Counted from the first letter of the stretch, positions 22,785-34,700 are shown. The stretch: DNA of 64,000 nt from Paulinella micropora (GCA_019918135.1 WBZZ01002847.1:62001-126000); one strand, 5' to 3'. Made by a program: numbers and translations. The notes: a model not told the origin generated them from the letters alone.

Positions 22785-23370
22785 CTGCTGACATGCCCCC
22801 CCCCCCCACACACACACACACATCGCTATGTCACATGTTTTTCCTAAGTGTGGAGGCAAGCAAAGCAATAATAATAATAAATAATAGCTTAGAATTCATC
22901 AGCACAGCTTCTCCTTTCTTTGTGAGCATGGATTCCGTGAAGCTCGTCATCGGACAGCTTTGTCAGTCCTTGCTGTCACCCCCCCCCCCTTTCCCTCCTG
23001 TTTCAGTCAGTTTTTCTCAAGTCTGTTGAAAGGGAAATGATAAATTAAATAGAAAACAAGCGCAAAACGATTAGTAAGCATTGTAAAAGCAAGGACCAAT
23101 CATTTAGATCAATGCAATCCGTTCCGGCAGTACGAAATGATAGAAAAATATGTAAAATACATGGTTTTGGACCGGTTCCGACACACCTCCGGAGGTGAAG
23201 TCCAACTGACTTCCGATCAATAAAAACATGTTTCAATATCATTTTAATACATTGCTCAATTAGGTAAATGATTTCTATCGATTTCCTGAATGTTGTGAAA
23301 ATATATGTTTTTGTCATTACAAATTTAGGAAAAAGTGACCCCCCCACCTTGGCCGATTCCTTTGTTGGAC
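22785..23370 (-). repeat. Right terminal inverted repeat of the transposon
   Basis: Reverse complement of 12468-13077. The inner end is a C-run next to CA repeats. The outer end reads CCTTTGTTGGAC at 23359-23370, directly followed by viral coding sequence. Confidence 0.85.
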
Positions 23371-23861
23371 TCCAGAGGCTCTTAACGGAGTCGGCCAGCC
23401 GGTCGGCGGCCAGGTCGTCCCTGCAAGAAAGCTGTCGTGAGGAGTACGAATTGTTGCAACAGGTAGATGAGGCTAGGCTCGCCGGAGGGTGGCCCGCCGC
23501 AGACGACGTGCCGGCCGGGCTGAGGTTTCAGCCAGGCGCGCTCGAACCATGGGGCCGATTGCTAACGCGAGCGCTCCTGGATACACCCGCCCCGGAGTTG
23601 CTGCGCTGTTCTCGTACCCTAGCGTCAGAGGCCCGGCTTTGTGTAAAAGAGGCGCTGGATCTCTGGGCGGAGGTGGCGGCGTTCGCGCACCGGAGTTGTC
23701 GGTGGGACATGCCGGAGCTCTTGCTACCGCCGGACTGGCAGTGGACTAATACCGAGTACTTGGCTGAACCCTTGTCCAGGTGGCTGCAGCGGACCTGGCT
23801 TGCGCACGAGCTTGCCCAATTCGCGGCGGCTGCTAAAAAGATACTAGCGCGTTGTGTTTGA
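23371..23861 (+). pseudogene. 3' part of the viral gene split by the transposon
   Basis: About 160 codons of plus-strand coding sequence run from the right transposon end to a stop at 23859-23861. The protein is Trp-, Leu- and Arg-rich and helical, like the part at 10492-12467 on the same strand, which is why the two are taken as one interrupted gene. Its end overlaps the stop of the convergent gene at 23844 by 18 bases. Function unknown. Confidence 0.55.
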
Positions 23862-24236
23862 AAGAGGGAGGCTGTAGAGTCCTCGCAGGGGCTCTGGGCA
23901 GAGTATGACTTGTAGCCAAAACAAGATAAAGTCGTAGCTTGCAGTGTGCAGTTCTCGGCTGTTTTCCGAGAACTGCACTGCTAGCTGCCCGGCGGCGCTG
24001 CAGGTTTTGTTCTCACAAAGTAGGGTGCAGTAACCCCGATCCAGCAGTTTTTGAGACGGAGTGATTCCCGCGGGTAAGACGTAGGCCAGCCCCTCCAGCC
24101 TTTGGACTAGTGTCTCTAGCCAGTGAACTTTGTGCAACCTCTGCGCAAAAAACGAGTCATACCAGCGTGCCAGGGCGCTGACCAGGCCGCCCAGTAGGAT
24201 CCCGGCCTTTTCTGGCGGGGGAAGCTCGCCAGCGGC

Positions 24237-24300
<64 letters not shown>

Positions 24301-25250
24301 CACGGCGTGGCTAGGCGACCGGAGGTGGGCTGTCGCAGTTGTAAGAGTACATCCACCATTCTCCGCTGCGCAACCTGTTGCGCTGAGCGAGCAAAGCTGT
24401 GGACAAGGAAGGCGTCCGGCGGGGCGTCCTGGCGGGGCGGCAGTCCACAAGCTGTGACAAAGAGCACCCAGGCATTAGCAAACGCAACCAAGAGCCTGGC
24501 ACTGGGGTTCGGGCTTGGGGTCTGCTTGCTCTGGCTTATGGTGCCCAAGTCTACTTGCACCAGTCTATTTAAGAGGCAGCCATTAAACAATACTGTTTGT
24601 TTGTCGTAGTCAATTACAAAACTTTCGGGCCCTAATGCCAGGCACAGACACGCGTGCTCTTGGAGATAGTCTAGCACCCGGTCGCAGCTCTGTGTGTATT
24701 GCCGGAGCACCCAGGGTAGGTCCGCGTCCAGGCCCGGGCGGAACATGAAGGGCAGGGTCGGGCCCACGTACTGCTGAACCAAGAGTGAGGGAGAATTTAT
24801 GTCAGCCTTACTGTCCTGCGAGGCACAGAGTAGGTCGAGTGGCGCGGGCGTGCCTAGCTCGAGGCTTTGGCTGTACAGCAAGAGAGCCTGCGCCAAAGCC
24901 TCGGACAGCCCCTCGGTCTCCCGGTACACCAACCTAGCCCCACCTGACACCGACTCCCATGGGTCCACAAGCCCGCGTTGGCAGTAAACCGCGGGCTGTA
25001 GCTGCACAGCCGCCGCCTGGACGCGCCAGGCGGAGAGAAGCTGGCTAGTGCAGCAGTTTAGATTGTCAGCCTGTTCCCTGGTATGAGTCCAATTACAGCA
25101 GCCACGAAGCTTAGAAACCAAGTAGGCGGCAGCTTCGCGGGACCTTGTCACTGGAAGATGGATTAGTCGAGTGTCGCCCAGCCTCTCAGGCCCCGCCTGC
25201 TGCCAGAACTCGACTAATCCATCTGCCAGCACGGGGCGACAAAAACTCAT
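23844..25250 (-). CDS. Unknown protein, possibly kinase-like
   Basis: The ATG at 25248-25250 (MSFCRPVLADGLVEFW) is preferred because the frame upstream is only G-run low complexity. The product is about 468 residues. Residues 160-240 read like the central part of a kinase fold: a hinge-like VQQYVGPTLP, a helix (RVLDYLQEHACLCLALG), then a strand pair ending in LVQVDLGT (about D234) where a DFG-like Asp would sit. A normal catalytic loop is not obvious, so a pseudokinase or another fold is possible. A threonine run of about 21 residues is encoded by a GTA microsatellite at 24237-24300. Two hairpins (23946-23978 and 25156-25224) fall inside the gene. It diverges from the RPB2 gene. Confidence 0.6.
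24237..24301. repeat. GTA/TAC microsatellite encoding a Thr run
   Basis: About 21 perfect GTA triplets inside the minus-strand gene. The same trinucleotide run recurs at 38793-38845 inside another minus-strand gene, again encoding threonine. Confidence 0.9.
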
Positions 25251-25544
25251 TGTGCAGCAAGGAGGGCTCTTTCCTTTTCTCTTTGGGGGGGAACAGTACC
25301 AAGCTAGAGGGGGGGGGAGAGGGGAGGGAAGAGGAGAAGGGGGGGGGGGGGAAGAAGGAGGAGGGGAGGGAGGGGGGAAGGGAGGCAAGAGGGGCGGAAA
25401 GGGGAGGGAGGGAGGGGGGGGGGGGGAGAGAGAGTGTGCGACGCCCATCTCGTCTCCCCCCATTGAAGAGAAGTGAAGAACACAAATTCGCAAGGCGGGA
25501 AGGGGGAAGCGGGGAAAGAGGAGGAAGGGGGAGTTGCGGTAACG
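25251..25544. promoter_or_regulatory. Divergent spacer with G-rich purine tract
   Basis: Between the minus-strand gene at 25250 and the RPB2 ATG lies a purine tract of about 130 bases (25300-25430) with several G-runs of 8-12. Promoters for both genes should be here. The tract could form G-quadruplex or triplex structures. No TATA box was recognised. Confidence 0.4.
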
Positions 25545-28500
25545 ATGCAAGCGGACGCAGCTACGATAGCGGCTATCATACGTGAACAAGAAGAAACAGA
25601 CGCAGACCTAGCGGCGCTGCCAGCCCCCCGGGCTATTGCAACCGTGGAAGAATCAGGGTCTTTGGCTCTAGCGTTTCTGGAAGAAGAATTTAAGCTCAAC
25701 CGCGGGGCGGTAGAAAGCTTGCGCTATTTTGTGTTGTACGCGGCGCCCAAACAGGTGGCCAAGCTGTCGGCGCAGTTGCGCTTGCGACAGGTGGATGAAA
25801 AGGAGTTTGAGCGTCTGCGCAAAAAGAGAAATCAAGGCAGTGCGCTGCGTAATGCTTTGGGTCCCTGGCTAGAGACCCAGGTAGAGGGCGGCGCGCGGCT
25901 GTGTGTGCCTAGGTTAGTAACGATCCCCCCGCGCATGACGACGACCGACTCGGGGAAGCGTTACGTACTGAAGCTGGGAGTCGAATTCGCCGGTTTCGAG
26001 GACCCCAGTGGGTGCTTTGAACAGGTGTGCGAAATGGGCGGGACGTGGTCGGCCGGTTTGCTGGCGCGGGTGACCTGGTCCCTGTTCGAGTGTCAGGGCC
26101 CCGGACGCGCCATGACGGAGGTGCAGGCTGAGCCGGGCGAGTTGTTTCCACCCCCAGAAGTAATTCGCCTGTTGTCGCTGCCTTGGCCAGTAAACTTGCC
26201 ACCCCCCAGCGCACTGCGGAGCTGGGCCGAGAGCGAGCGCTGGCTGCGTCTTCACGCGGGCGACCACTTGCAGCGCACGCTGGCGGGGATGGAGATAGGT
26301 TCGTGGGTGCCGTTCGTTCTGCTGGACGGCGTGTGCTGGGCGCTGGAGGGGCGCGAGACTCCCCCCTTGGACCATGCGTTAATCCGTCAATGGGACAGGC
26401 GAAACAACGCCATCAGCGGGCGTGCACCGGATGCATCCCTCTGTCGTACTTCCCAGTTGGGGCAGCAGCCAGGCCAGGTAGTTCGAGAAGTTTACAAGAT
26501 TTGTGCGGGGGCCAGCACCCCGGGGGGGACCAGGCGTCGAGCCGTGGCGTGGCGTACGGGGCAAGCCGACAAGACGGAAACAACCAAGGCCAGCGGCTCG
26601 GGGGGCGCCGACTGTCCGTTGGCACCAGCTGAGCAGCGCGCTGGGGGGCTGCGACAGCAGCCCCCAAGGAGACAGGCACGGCCTCCTCGGGGGGTGGTGC
26701 CGTGTGTAGCTAAGAAAAGCAAAAAGAGACAGGAGAAAGAAGAAGGGGAGCGAGAAGCGCAGGAAGAAGAAGAAGAAGAAGCAGAAGAAGAATCAGAAGA
26801 AGTGGAAGAGGAGGACAATGACCACGAGATCGAGCTAGAAGAAGAGGAAGAGGAAGTAGCAGCAGAGGTTCTGCCGGAACAGGAAGAGGGCGAGAAGGAA
26901 GAGGAAGGAGAGTACGAGAAAGTCGAGGAGGAAGATGAGGAAGAGGCGGAAGAGGAAGAAAAGAGCGTAGAGAGGGAGGACGAGTTACTGGGAGGGGCGG
27001 CCAAACAGACAACTGCCGAGTACCACGTCGAAAACATGCGCAATCAAGAGGGTGCCGTGATCGGAACTAAGCGACAGCGTCGTTTGTTGCTGTACCCCAG
27101 CGTCGGGGAAACCCTAGCGCCAGCGGCCGGCGGGGACCCGACGCTGGCGCTGGGGTTTGGCAACGTGCAAAACAAACCGCCTCGTGACTTTGCTGTGGAT
27201 TGGGCGAAGCACGCACTGGAGTGGCGCTGCACGCGTACTACCCCCGCAGCGCTCCCCCGTGAGTGCTTAGCTCAGTTTGTCCGCGCGCAGGTCAAGAACG
27301 ATTCTGCACAGCCCGTCCTAAGCGCGCGGGTCTTTGTTGGTCAACCATGCGATCTGCCTATGGACTTGCTCTGGCGTGCGCTGGGTGTGGACTCTTGGGC
27401 CAGGCTACGGCAGTTGGTGGTGCGCGGGGACGACCTAGCTGTCGAGGCGCTGTACGTCGACCTGCTGGAGCGTTCATGGCAGCTGAACGAGGGCGTGCGC
27501 ACGCGCCGTCAGGCACTGTTTCGTTTGGGACAGCTGTGGCTTCTGCGTAGTAAGGAGGCCAGCGTCGAGGAGATCGAACGTCAGGGCTTGTGGTGGCTGC
27601 GGCAGCGGTATCTGTTGCACATCTTTCCAGGGGAACGGCCGTGGCTCGCGCAATACCTGCGGCGGCAGGTGCAAACCGCCGGGGCCGCCGGGGGGCTGCC
27701 CCCGGCGGTTTGGACGCTAATCGCCAGCTACTCCCTGGACGAGGAGCGCGAGCAGGAGGTCGCTGCCTACGGCGACGAGCGCAAGGCAGAGCACCTGGCG
27801 GACAGCGCCCGTATGCTTTGTCGGGCTGAGGCGGGGCTGCCTGGGGTGCTGGGCAGCCACGGGGTCCCCCGGCAGGCGGGTTTGTCGGACCCGCTGGCCC
27901 TGCAGAACAGAGCGGTGCTGACGCTAGCTCAGCTCTACGCCCACAACCTAAAGCGCGCGGTGAACAAGGAAAAGGTTTGCTTGCAATCCCGTCTGGCCTC
28001 CTGGGCGGGGCTAGCGGTGTGCGTCCCCCCCGCACATTTGTTTGACTCGCGCCAGCTTAGCCGGAGTTGCCAAGAGTTCACCTCGCCCAGGGACAGACCC
28101 GTGGCAGGGGCCGCCTCCGTGGCGGGGGGCGTCACTGGTGAGGACGGGCAGCCGCTGCAGCGCGTACTGCAACAATTCCGGGGAAACTTGGCCAAGAAGT
28201 ACTCGCTGGCCAGGCGCGTATGCCAGATGGTGCCTAACGGCCAAGGCATGACCTCGGACCAGCGCTTTGATATATCACAGATGGGCTTCCTGGACCCCTG
28301 CGAAACCAGCAAGTCCAGCAAGTCGGGCTACGACAAGCGTCTGGCGCTCTTCACTACCGTCGTGCCCGAGCTGCCACCTGAGTGGTTGGGTGCGCTGGAG
28401 GACTGGCTCGTGCTGCGCTGCGCGCCGCTGCCGCGCCGGGCCTCCGCGGTCCTCGGGTCGAAGCCATATGCGGTGGAGTGTTTTGGGCGCTTGGTGGGGT

Positions 28501-31497
28501 TTGTGGCTGGGGGGGCGGAGGCCACGGAGGCGCTGGCACGTCAGCTGCGCACCCTCAAGCGAGGCGCACAGCGCACGCACGTTCTGGAGGCGGGGGGCCT
28601 GGCGCTGCGACACCTGGGGGTCCTGCTCGACCACACCGAACGCCGCCTGCTCATCCACGTTCACCCCGGCCGCCTGGCCGCCCCCGTGCTGCACGTAGAG
28701 CGAGAACGGGTGGTGCTGCCCACTCAGGTACGGCGGGCCTGGGGGCTGAAGCGCCTGCGCACCCTCTGCGGACTCCCCCTCGCCCACGCCCGGTCTGTCC
28801 TACGAAATCAGCAACTGCGCACGCGTCGCTACCTCCGAGGACCTCGCCTGCTGGCGTGCGCTGCGCGAGGCCGGGGTGCTTGCCTGGCTCTCCGTCCAAG
28901 AAGCCGCCTGCCAGCTCGGCTGTGAAAGCCTAGCCAAGCTGGCCACTGGGGGGCAGCCTGCCCCCCAAACCCCCCCCGCCCCCGGAGGGGGGCAGCCCGC
29001 CCTCCCTCCAGCCCGCGGTAGCGGGCTGGGCAGTATGCCCCCCGACTGGGTAGATGTGTCGCCGGCGCGGCACCTGGGTTTTTCTTCATCGCTGACCCTG
29101 TTCCACGAGCACGTGACGGGGCCCCGCCTGGTGTACGCGGCGGGGATGCAGACCCAGGCGATTGCACAGAATCGGCCCGGGCGCGTCCTGGCCAACTCCA
29201 CCAAAGAGCTCCTGCACGGCGAACGCAGCTTGCTGGAGGCGCCCCTGACGGCCTGCACCGTGGGGTTGCAGCCCCTGGGCGTCAACGTGCCAGTCGCATA
29301 CCGCGCCTGGTCCCACAACCAGGACGACGGGACCGTCTGGTCACAGGGCGCCGTCGACCGCGGGATCTTTGCCCACGTCGAGCACAAGAGCTACCGCGAC
29401 ACCTTCCAACTCCGGCCCAGCCCGCTAGCGCGGGCTGGAGGGGGCCTCCCGGCCCAGCCCGCTAGCGCGGGCTGGAGGGAGGGCAGGGGGGGTTCGGGGG
29501 GCAGCATGCCCCCCGGGGGCTGGGAGAGGCTGCGCGAATGCAGTGCCCGCGCGCTGTTGCACGAGCAGGCCCTGCGCAGGGCCGGGCGCCTGTCGCAGGT
29601 CTGGCGGGGGAGTTGGGGTGGTGGTGGTGGCAGCGGCGCGGCCAGGGCGGCGGAGGGTTACCTATTGTCGGCGCAGGCCCAGCGCGGGGAGAGCCCCTAC
29701 GCGGGCCTGGGACTCCCCGCGGTGGGCCGCCTGGTTCTGCAGGGCGACAGGCTGCTGCGGGCGCTCGGCGGAGAGCCCGTGCAAGCCGTGGGCCGCCTCG
29801 GCGGCGGTGGGGCGGCGGCGGGCCTCACGACGCAGGAAAGCGTGGTCCGCGAGGTGCGCGCGGCGGTGCGCGGCGTGGTCGCCCAGACCTACCTTGCCAT
29901 CCACTCCGCCGCAGACGATGGAGCCCCGACCCCGGGGCGGGGTCCGCCCCGCACAGCCCCTGCGCTGTGCGTGGCGGACCCCGACCCCTCCGCGGGGGGC
30001 CTTGCCGAACTCCTGCGCCCGCTCCCCCCCGGCGGCCGCTACCAGGCCAGCGCGCGGGCCGTCACCGTCCGCCTCGCCACCTTCCAGCACGGCGACAAAA
30101 TAACCAACACGTCGGGGCAGAAGTGCACCGTCTGCGTCATGCTCCCCGACCGCTGCCTGCCCTACCTGCCCACGGGGGAACGCCCCGCCGTGCTGCTCGG
30201 GCCCTCGCAAATGTTCCGCAAAACCATCAACGACTGCCTCACCACCCTGCAGACACGGCTCGTGGCGCAGCAGGGGCCGGAACTCATTAACCAAGTCACG
30301 GGCGGCTCCGCCACCCACGTCTGGCCCTGGAACCAGGAAATACTCATGCACACCGCCGGGGGGCATGCTGCTCCCCGAACCCCCCCTGCCTCTCTTCCAG
30401 CCCGCGATAGCGGGGTGGAGTGGCGCCCCGACTTCCGGTGGGTCCTGGAGTCGCTCTGCCTGCCCACACCCGCCAAGCTCTGGAAGCGCTGCCTGCAGCA
30501 CTGGCTGCGGAGAGCCGGCGCAGCTAGGGTCGGCGGGGGGGCCGCCCTCGCCGCCCTCAGCAAGGTCCTGCGGCTCTCTCTTGGGGGGCCCGGGGGGCAG
30601 CATGCCCCCCGAAACCCCCCTGCCTCCCTTCCAGCCCGTGGTAGCGGGCTGGAGCTGGTGGCTTGGGTGGAGCGTGAGGAAACGTGGCTGCTGGAGCGCC
30701 TGGCGCGTGCGGGGCTGCTGGGCCAGCAGCAGGCGCAGATCGGCGTGCCAGGCCAGGCCGCGGCGGCCCTACGCCTGATCCTGGCACGCCGGCCCCCGGC
30801 TACCTGGGACCTCAGCAAAGGCTGGTACGACGTCTTGCTCCCGTGCGAATCTTGGCTGTGCGAAGTTCAGCACGAAGCACAGCTAAACCGGGAACGCCTC
30901 GTGGCCACCTTCTTCCCCCGGGACGACAAGACAGCAGAGGGCACCTCCCCCCGCGCTTCGGCGGGCTGGGCTTGCCCCCCCGACAGGCTGGAAGCCCTGC
31001 ACCTGCGCGCCGCCAGCCGCATGTACAGCCCTGCTAGCATGGACCTGGACCCGGCGGGAAACGCTTCCCTCTTTGGCTTTCAATACTACATGGCTGAAGA
31101 GAAGACTTCTGAGATTCAATTCAAGGCACGGCACCGCGGGGGCATCGATCCCCTGACTCACCAAGGCACCAAGTCCAGCAAGGTCGACGGCGCTAGCAAG
31201 TTCGACCCCATGACTCTCAATTCCAGCGTGCAGGCCGGCTCTACTTCTCTCCTCAAACAAGTGCTCGAAACCTCGGACTCCCGCTGCGACTTCATCTGCA
31301 ACTCGTGTGGGCGTATTGGCTTTGGGGATCCAGCCACTGGACAAGCTACCTGTCTGACCAGATCCTGTGCCCAAGCGCAAGCCTCTGGCCAATACACAGG
31401 CTTAACCGCTCGTTCTACCTCGTTTGTCTTTCTCAAGGCCATACAAACACTCGACGCTACCGGGCTCTTGTACCGCATCAAGGCCGAGAAACCCTAG
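25545..31497 (+). CDS. RNA polymerase second-largest subunit (RPB2-like), not in one frame
   Basis: This is a viral RNA polymerase beta-type subunit, which with RPB1 forms the catalytic core for viral transcription. The likely start is the ATG at 25545. RPB2 landmarks in order: IPPRMTTTDSGKRYVLKLGV (fork region), LPMDLLWRALGVDSW (the FRALG block, 27357-27401), NRAVLTLAQLYAHNLKR, MGFLDPCETSKS (the GYLCPFETPEG block, about 28281), GMQTQAIAQN, HNQDDGTVWSQGAVDRG (the NQED motif, about 29320), GDKITNTSGQKC (the GDKFASRHGQKG block, about 30091), GGIDPLTHQGTKSSKV, and a C-terminal CNSC...C zinc site. An acidic run of about 85 residues (26750-26990) and several GC-rich palindromic mini-repeats are extra to the family. 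The locus is not in one open frame (about one break). AATAAA at 31638 follows the stop. Confidence 0.88.
26740..26995 (+). repeat. Glu-rich low-complexity insert in RPB2
   Basis: A GAA/GAG/GAC-rich stretch encodes about 85 mostly acidic residues between the lobe-like N-terminal part and the FRALG block. Cellular RPB2 proteins lack such an insert here. Confidence 0.8.
28940..29040. repeat. GC-rich palindromic mini-repeat, copy in RPB2
   Basis: GGGGGGCAGCCTGCCCCCC is followed by C-runs and then CCAGCCCGCGGTAGCGGGCT, a hairpin with short loop. The same two-part design recurs at 29417-29516, 30355-30418, 30593-30652, 45107-45166 and 46618-46690. Confidence 0.75.
29417..29516. repeat. GC-rich palindromic mini-repeat, inverted copy in RPB2
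   Basis: Two CCAGCCCGCTAGCGCGGGCT hairpins are followed by GGGGGGCAGCATGCCCCCC, which is the reverse orientation of the copies at 30355 and 30593. The stretch is translated as a Gly/Pro/Ser-rich loop that has no counterpart in other RPB2 proteins. Confidence 0.8.
30355..30418. repeat. GC-rich palindromic mini-repeat in RPB2
   Basis: GGGGGGCATGCTGCTCCCCG, then GAACCCCCCCTGCCTCT, then CCAGCCCGCGATAGCGGGG. It is translated as a short Pro/Ala-rich segment (APRTPPASLPARDSG). Confidence 0.8.
30593..30652. repeat. GC-rich palindromic mini-repeat in RPB2
   Basis: GGGGGGCAGCATGCCCCCC, then GAAACCCCCCTGCCTCC, then CCAGCCCGTGGTAGCGGGCT. Its translation (APRNPPASLPARGSG) is almost the same as that of the copy at 30355, so both are read in the same frame. 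Confidence 0.85.
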
Positions 31498-31637
31498 GAC
31501 TTCTTTCTCTCTCTTCCCCTCCCCCCCCCCCCCCCCCCACACCCCCCTCCCCCTTGCCACACACACTCCCCCCCCCCCTCTCTCTCTCTATCTCTCTCTC
31601 GTTCTCTCTTCTCACCCTCGTCTTAAGCACTTCAATT

Positions 31638-31643
31638 AATAAA
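31638..31643 (+). terminator. AATAAA signal after RPB2
   Basis: AATAAA lies 141 bases after the RPB2 stop, after a C-run and CT tract, and 75 bases before the next ATG. Confidence 0.55.
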
Positions 31644-31717
31644 AAAGAACAAGAAGAATTTGTATAATTGACAGTCCTGCCGCCATTTGACAGAGAACAG
31701 TCCTGCCGCCATTTTTT

Positions 31718-34700
31718 ATGCCAGCGAATGCTGCTCTTACGTTCTCCGGACGGAGAACTAAGCAATCAAGACGGCAGTCGTCCCAAAGACTTGGCCGGGC
31801 CAATGCCGGCGGCACAGCCACCGGCCAAGCCCTTGTACTCCCTGCTGCGGAAAAAGCCAAAGCTTCTAGAAGAGATCTATCGCCCAGTACGAGTTCATCA
31901 AGTATTTCATTACCAACCACACCGGAACCGTCGCGAACACCGAACCCGTCAACATCATCAGCACCAGCAAACAACAGCGGCCGAAGCGAGGCGTGCTGGA
32001 ATAACCTGACTTTTTATTACAACAGGGCTTGCACTGCCGTGACAATAATTCTCTTGATTGTGTTGGTGAGCCTGCAAATAACACTAATCGTCAAAGTTAA
32101 CCAGGTCAGTTCGGGCGCCCAGGCGTCAACTAATTCTAACGGCCTCAATAACAGTGGCTTGGCGGGGGGGAACTTGACGCGCACTTCAACCGCGAGTCCG
32201 TCGGTCCTTGCTTCCGCCAGTACTACTAGTAGCTCCACCACTACCACCACCACCACCAGCAGCAGCGGCTCGCCCCCTGCTTCCCAGACTGCGTCGCCTA
32301 GTGGCTCTCCCAGTGCAGTGTCGCCTAGTGGCTCTCGCACTGCGTCGCCTAGTGGCTCTCGCACTGCGTCGCCTAGTGGCTCTCGCACTGCGTTGCCTAG
32401 CGGCTCACCCGCTGCGTCGCCTAGCTCTGTGAGCCCCACCACGTCGCCTAGCTCTTTCGCTTTTTCACATAACTGCTCCGAGATGGGCTTATTCTTGGGA
32501 GAGTCCGAGCAGCTAGGCTTAGGCTGGTCGTGGCCGGACAACGGAACCGCGCGCTGGTGGTTTGCCTTTGAGCTACAGGCGCTGCCGGGGGCCGAAATCG
32601 CGGCGGGAGGCCGTGAGTTCGGCCCCGAGTTTCAAGTGCACGGACCGCCCCCTGGCTGTGTACAGATCCAACAGCAATCTCTGCGCCCTGCGCGCGGGGG
32701 AGGGGTGTGCCCGGAACAGCTCCAGCTATGGAAGCTGGAGATGGAGCTTACCTTGAGCTGCACCCTGACCTCGACCTCTGCTTGGCTACGGCAACTTGAC
32801 GGTGAGTGCGTACGTTGGGAGGCCCCTCTCCAGCTCCCGTCGTCACCCGCTACCCCGCTGCCTGCCAGCGTCGATAGGCCCGAGGTACGAGCTTCGTTGC
32901 TGTCGTGGCGGGTCGGGAGACGTAGCATGGTGCAGGACGGGGATGACAACTCTGAAGCACCTTTCGTGCTCGAGGTTGCGTTTGCTACTTGGTCCGAGCT
33001 GGGCGCGCTTACGCCTCCTTTGGAACAAGCCTCTGGGCCCTGGTCTCGCTCGGCGTGGAACCTGAGCGAGGCTGTGTACGGGCAGCTAGAGGTGAACGCA
33101 ACGGCGGCCGAGCCCCGCTTACAATTGTGGCTGGCTTGGGCCGGCTCGTGGCTGTGTGAGCCCTCTGGCGCGACTGACCCCTCCGCGTCTTCCTTTGCGG
33201 GGCAATATCTGTTCGAAGCAGCAAACCCCGGGGGGGGCCGTGTCACGGTCCTGCTGGCCTGGGTGGGCCCCCCGCGGTGCCCCGACCTTTATAAGCACTG
33301 GTGGCAACCCGCTAGCCAACTGCGCGTATGGCCCCCAGCAGCGGCCGGAGTGAGTATTCCTGCTGCTGAGGACATGCCCTTGCTGGAGAGCCTCGACCAT
33401 GCTGGAGGCACGCCCCACAGCGGTCCAGGCCCCGCGGAACCCGCGGGGTCTGGGGCTGCGCTGGCAATAGATGCAGGGGGACGCTTTTCTGGTACGTGCC
33501 TGTGGGCCTTGGTCCCCACTCTGGCCGCCAATGCCAGCGAGCAGCTTGTACCTGCCCTCTGCTACCTCCGCGACCCTTGCTGGAACGCCGCAATTGTGTA
33601 CAGCCTCAACGTATCGATCGCTTGGACTGGGCAGCGCAGCTCGCTCCTGTGTTTGGCACCGGGGACACTGCCCAGTGCCATGCTTAACTCCAGCTACGCG
33701 CTCCTTACGCTGGAAGCGGCCCTTTGGCTTCACAACGGCACCGCACCCGTCGCCACGCGTGGCATGCTACGACTGGCGCTCGTACATCCAGGGTACAACG
33801 ACAACAACAACAACAACAACACGCTCTCCGACCCCAGCCCGACCCCCAGCTCGGTGCCCAGCCCTAGCTCCACCCCGCCTGGTTTGGGAGGCTCAACCCC
33901 CGCACGGACCCTGTCGTCGAGCCTAGGACCGACGACACAGAGGCAGGCGACCCTCGAGGCCCGCATGGGCGCCTGGGACCGATGGCTGGCTTACGCACTC
34001 GCGGCCTGCTTTTTGGTTTGTTGTTGTTATCAGTATTACCAAAAGCATCACCTACAGCTGCTAGCCCAGGCAGCTCTGTCGGGTCTGGACACCGCCGGTG
34101 GGCCCGCCACCGCCGGAAAGGAAAAGCAGCCGCTGCTGTCATCAGCGAAAGCACGGCATTCGCAAAGCAAGCTAAGACCGAGTTATCACCCAGAGCCAGC
34201 CGGCCTAGACCACGAAGACGTGGCCTCACAGTTGCCAAGATCAATTTCTAGCAGGTCTTTACAAGAAGGCCTCTTGCCTTCGCTAGACAATGACGCCAGT
34301 GGGGAGGAGTTTTATAACCCGCTGCTAGGAACGCTAAATCTGGAAATTGAAATCCCTAGGCCGGGACAGCAGAACATGCTGTCTCTCGACAACCAGCAGC
34401 TTTTGCTAGTGCAAGGGGAGGCAACCAGCGGCGGAGGTTTTGACAGCAAGCATTCCCCGGATTCTCCGGGGGCTGCCGGGTTAAGGCAGGGTGAAAGCTC
34501 CTCGCGATCCTTGGTCGAACCCTACATGAGCCCCCAGGACCCGGGCTCACTCCGCCTCGACTCTACTAGCAGCTTTGTCGGAATGGGCGAAGTCCTGCAG
34601 CTGGAAGAGGTGAGTCCTGGTGCCGAGGCGGGGGGGGCAGAGGCCTGCCTCGCTCCTGCGCCGGCCCGGCACGAGCGAGGCAGGAGCTCAGTCCCCCGTC

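Larger units (their letters stand above)
12468..23370. mobile_element. 10.9-kb DNA transposon with long terminal inverted repeats
   Basis: The sequence starting GTCCAACAAAGGAATCGGCC at 12468 recurs as its reverse complement ending at 23370, and the match continues inward for about 600 bases with very few differences. Base composition, short introns and microsatellites inside differ sharply from the viral flanks. The element carries one plus-strand gene (SET-like domain, DDE transposase, RanBP2-type finger) and one multi-exon minus-strand gene, with satellites between. The trinucleotide TCC occurs at both junctions (12469-12471 and 23371-23373). It could be a 3-bp target duplication; if so, the left end would begin at 12472. 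The near-identity of the two ends argues for a recent insertion. The superfamily is uncertain; no capsid-type gene was seen. Confidence 0.85.

Noticed and set aside
25186-25485. N-terminal extension of the 23844-25250 gene through Pro-rich sequence
   Set aside because: The extension only translates a C/T tract; ordered sequence begins at the ATG at 25250.
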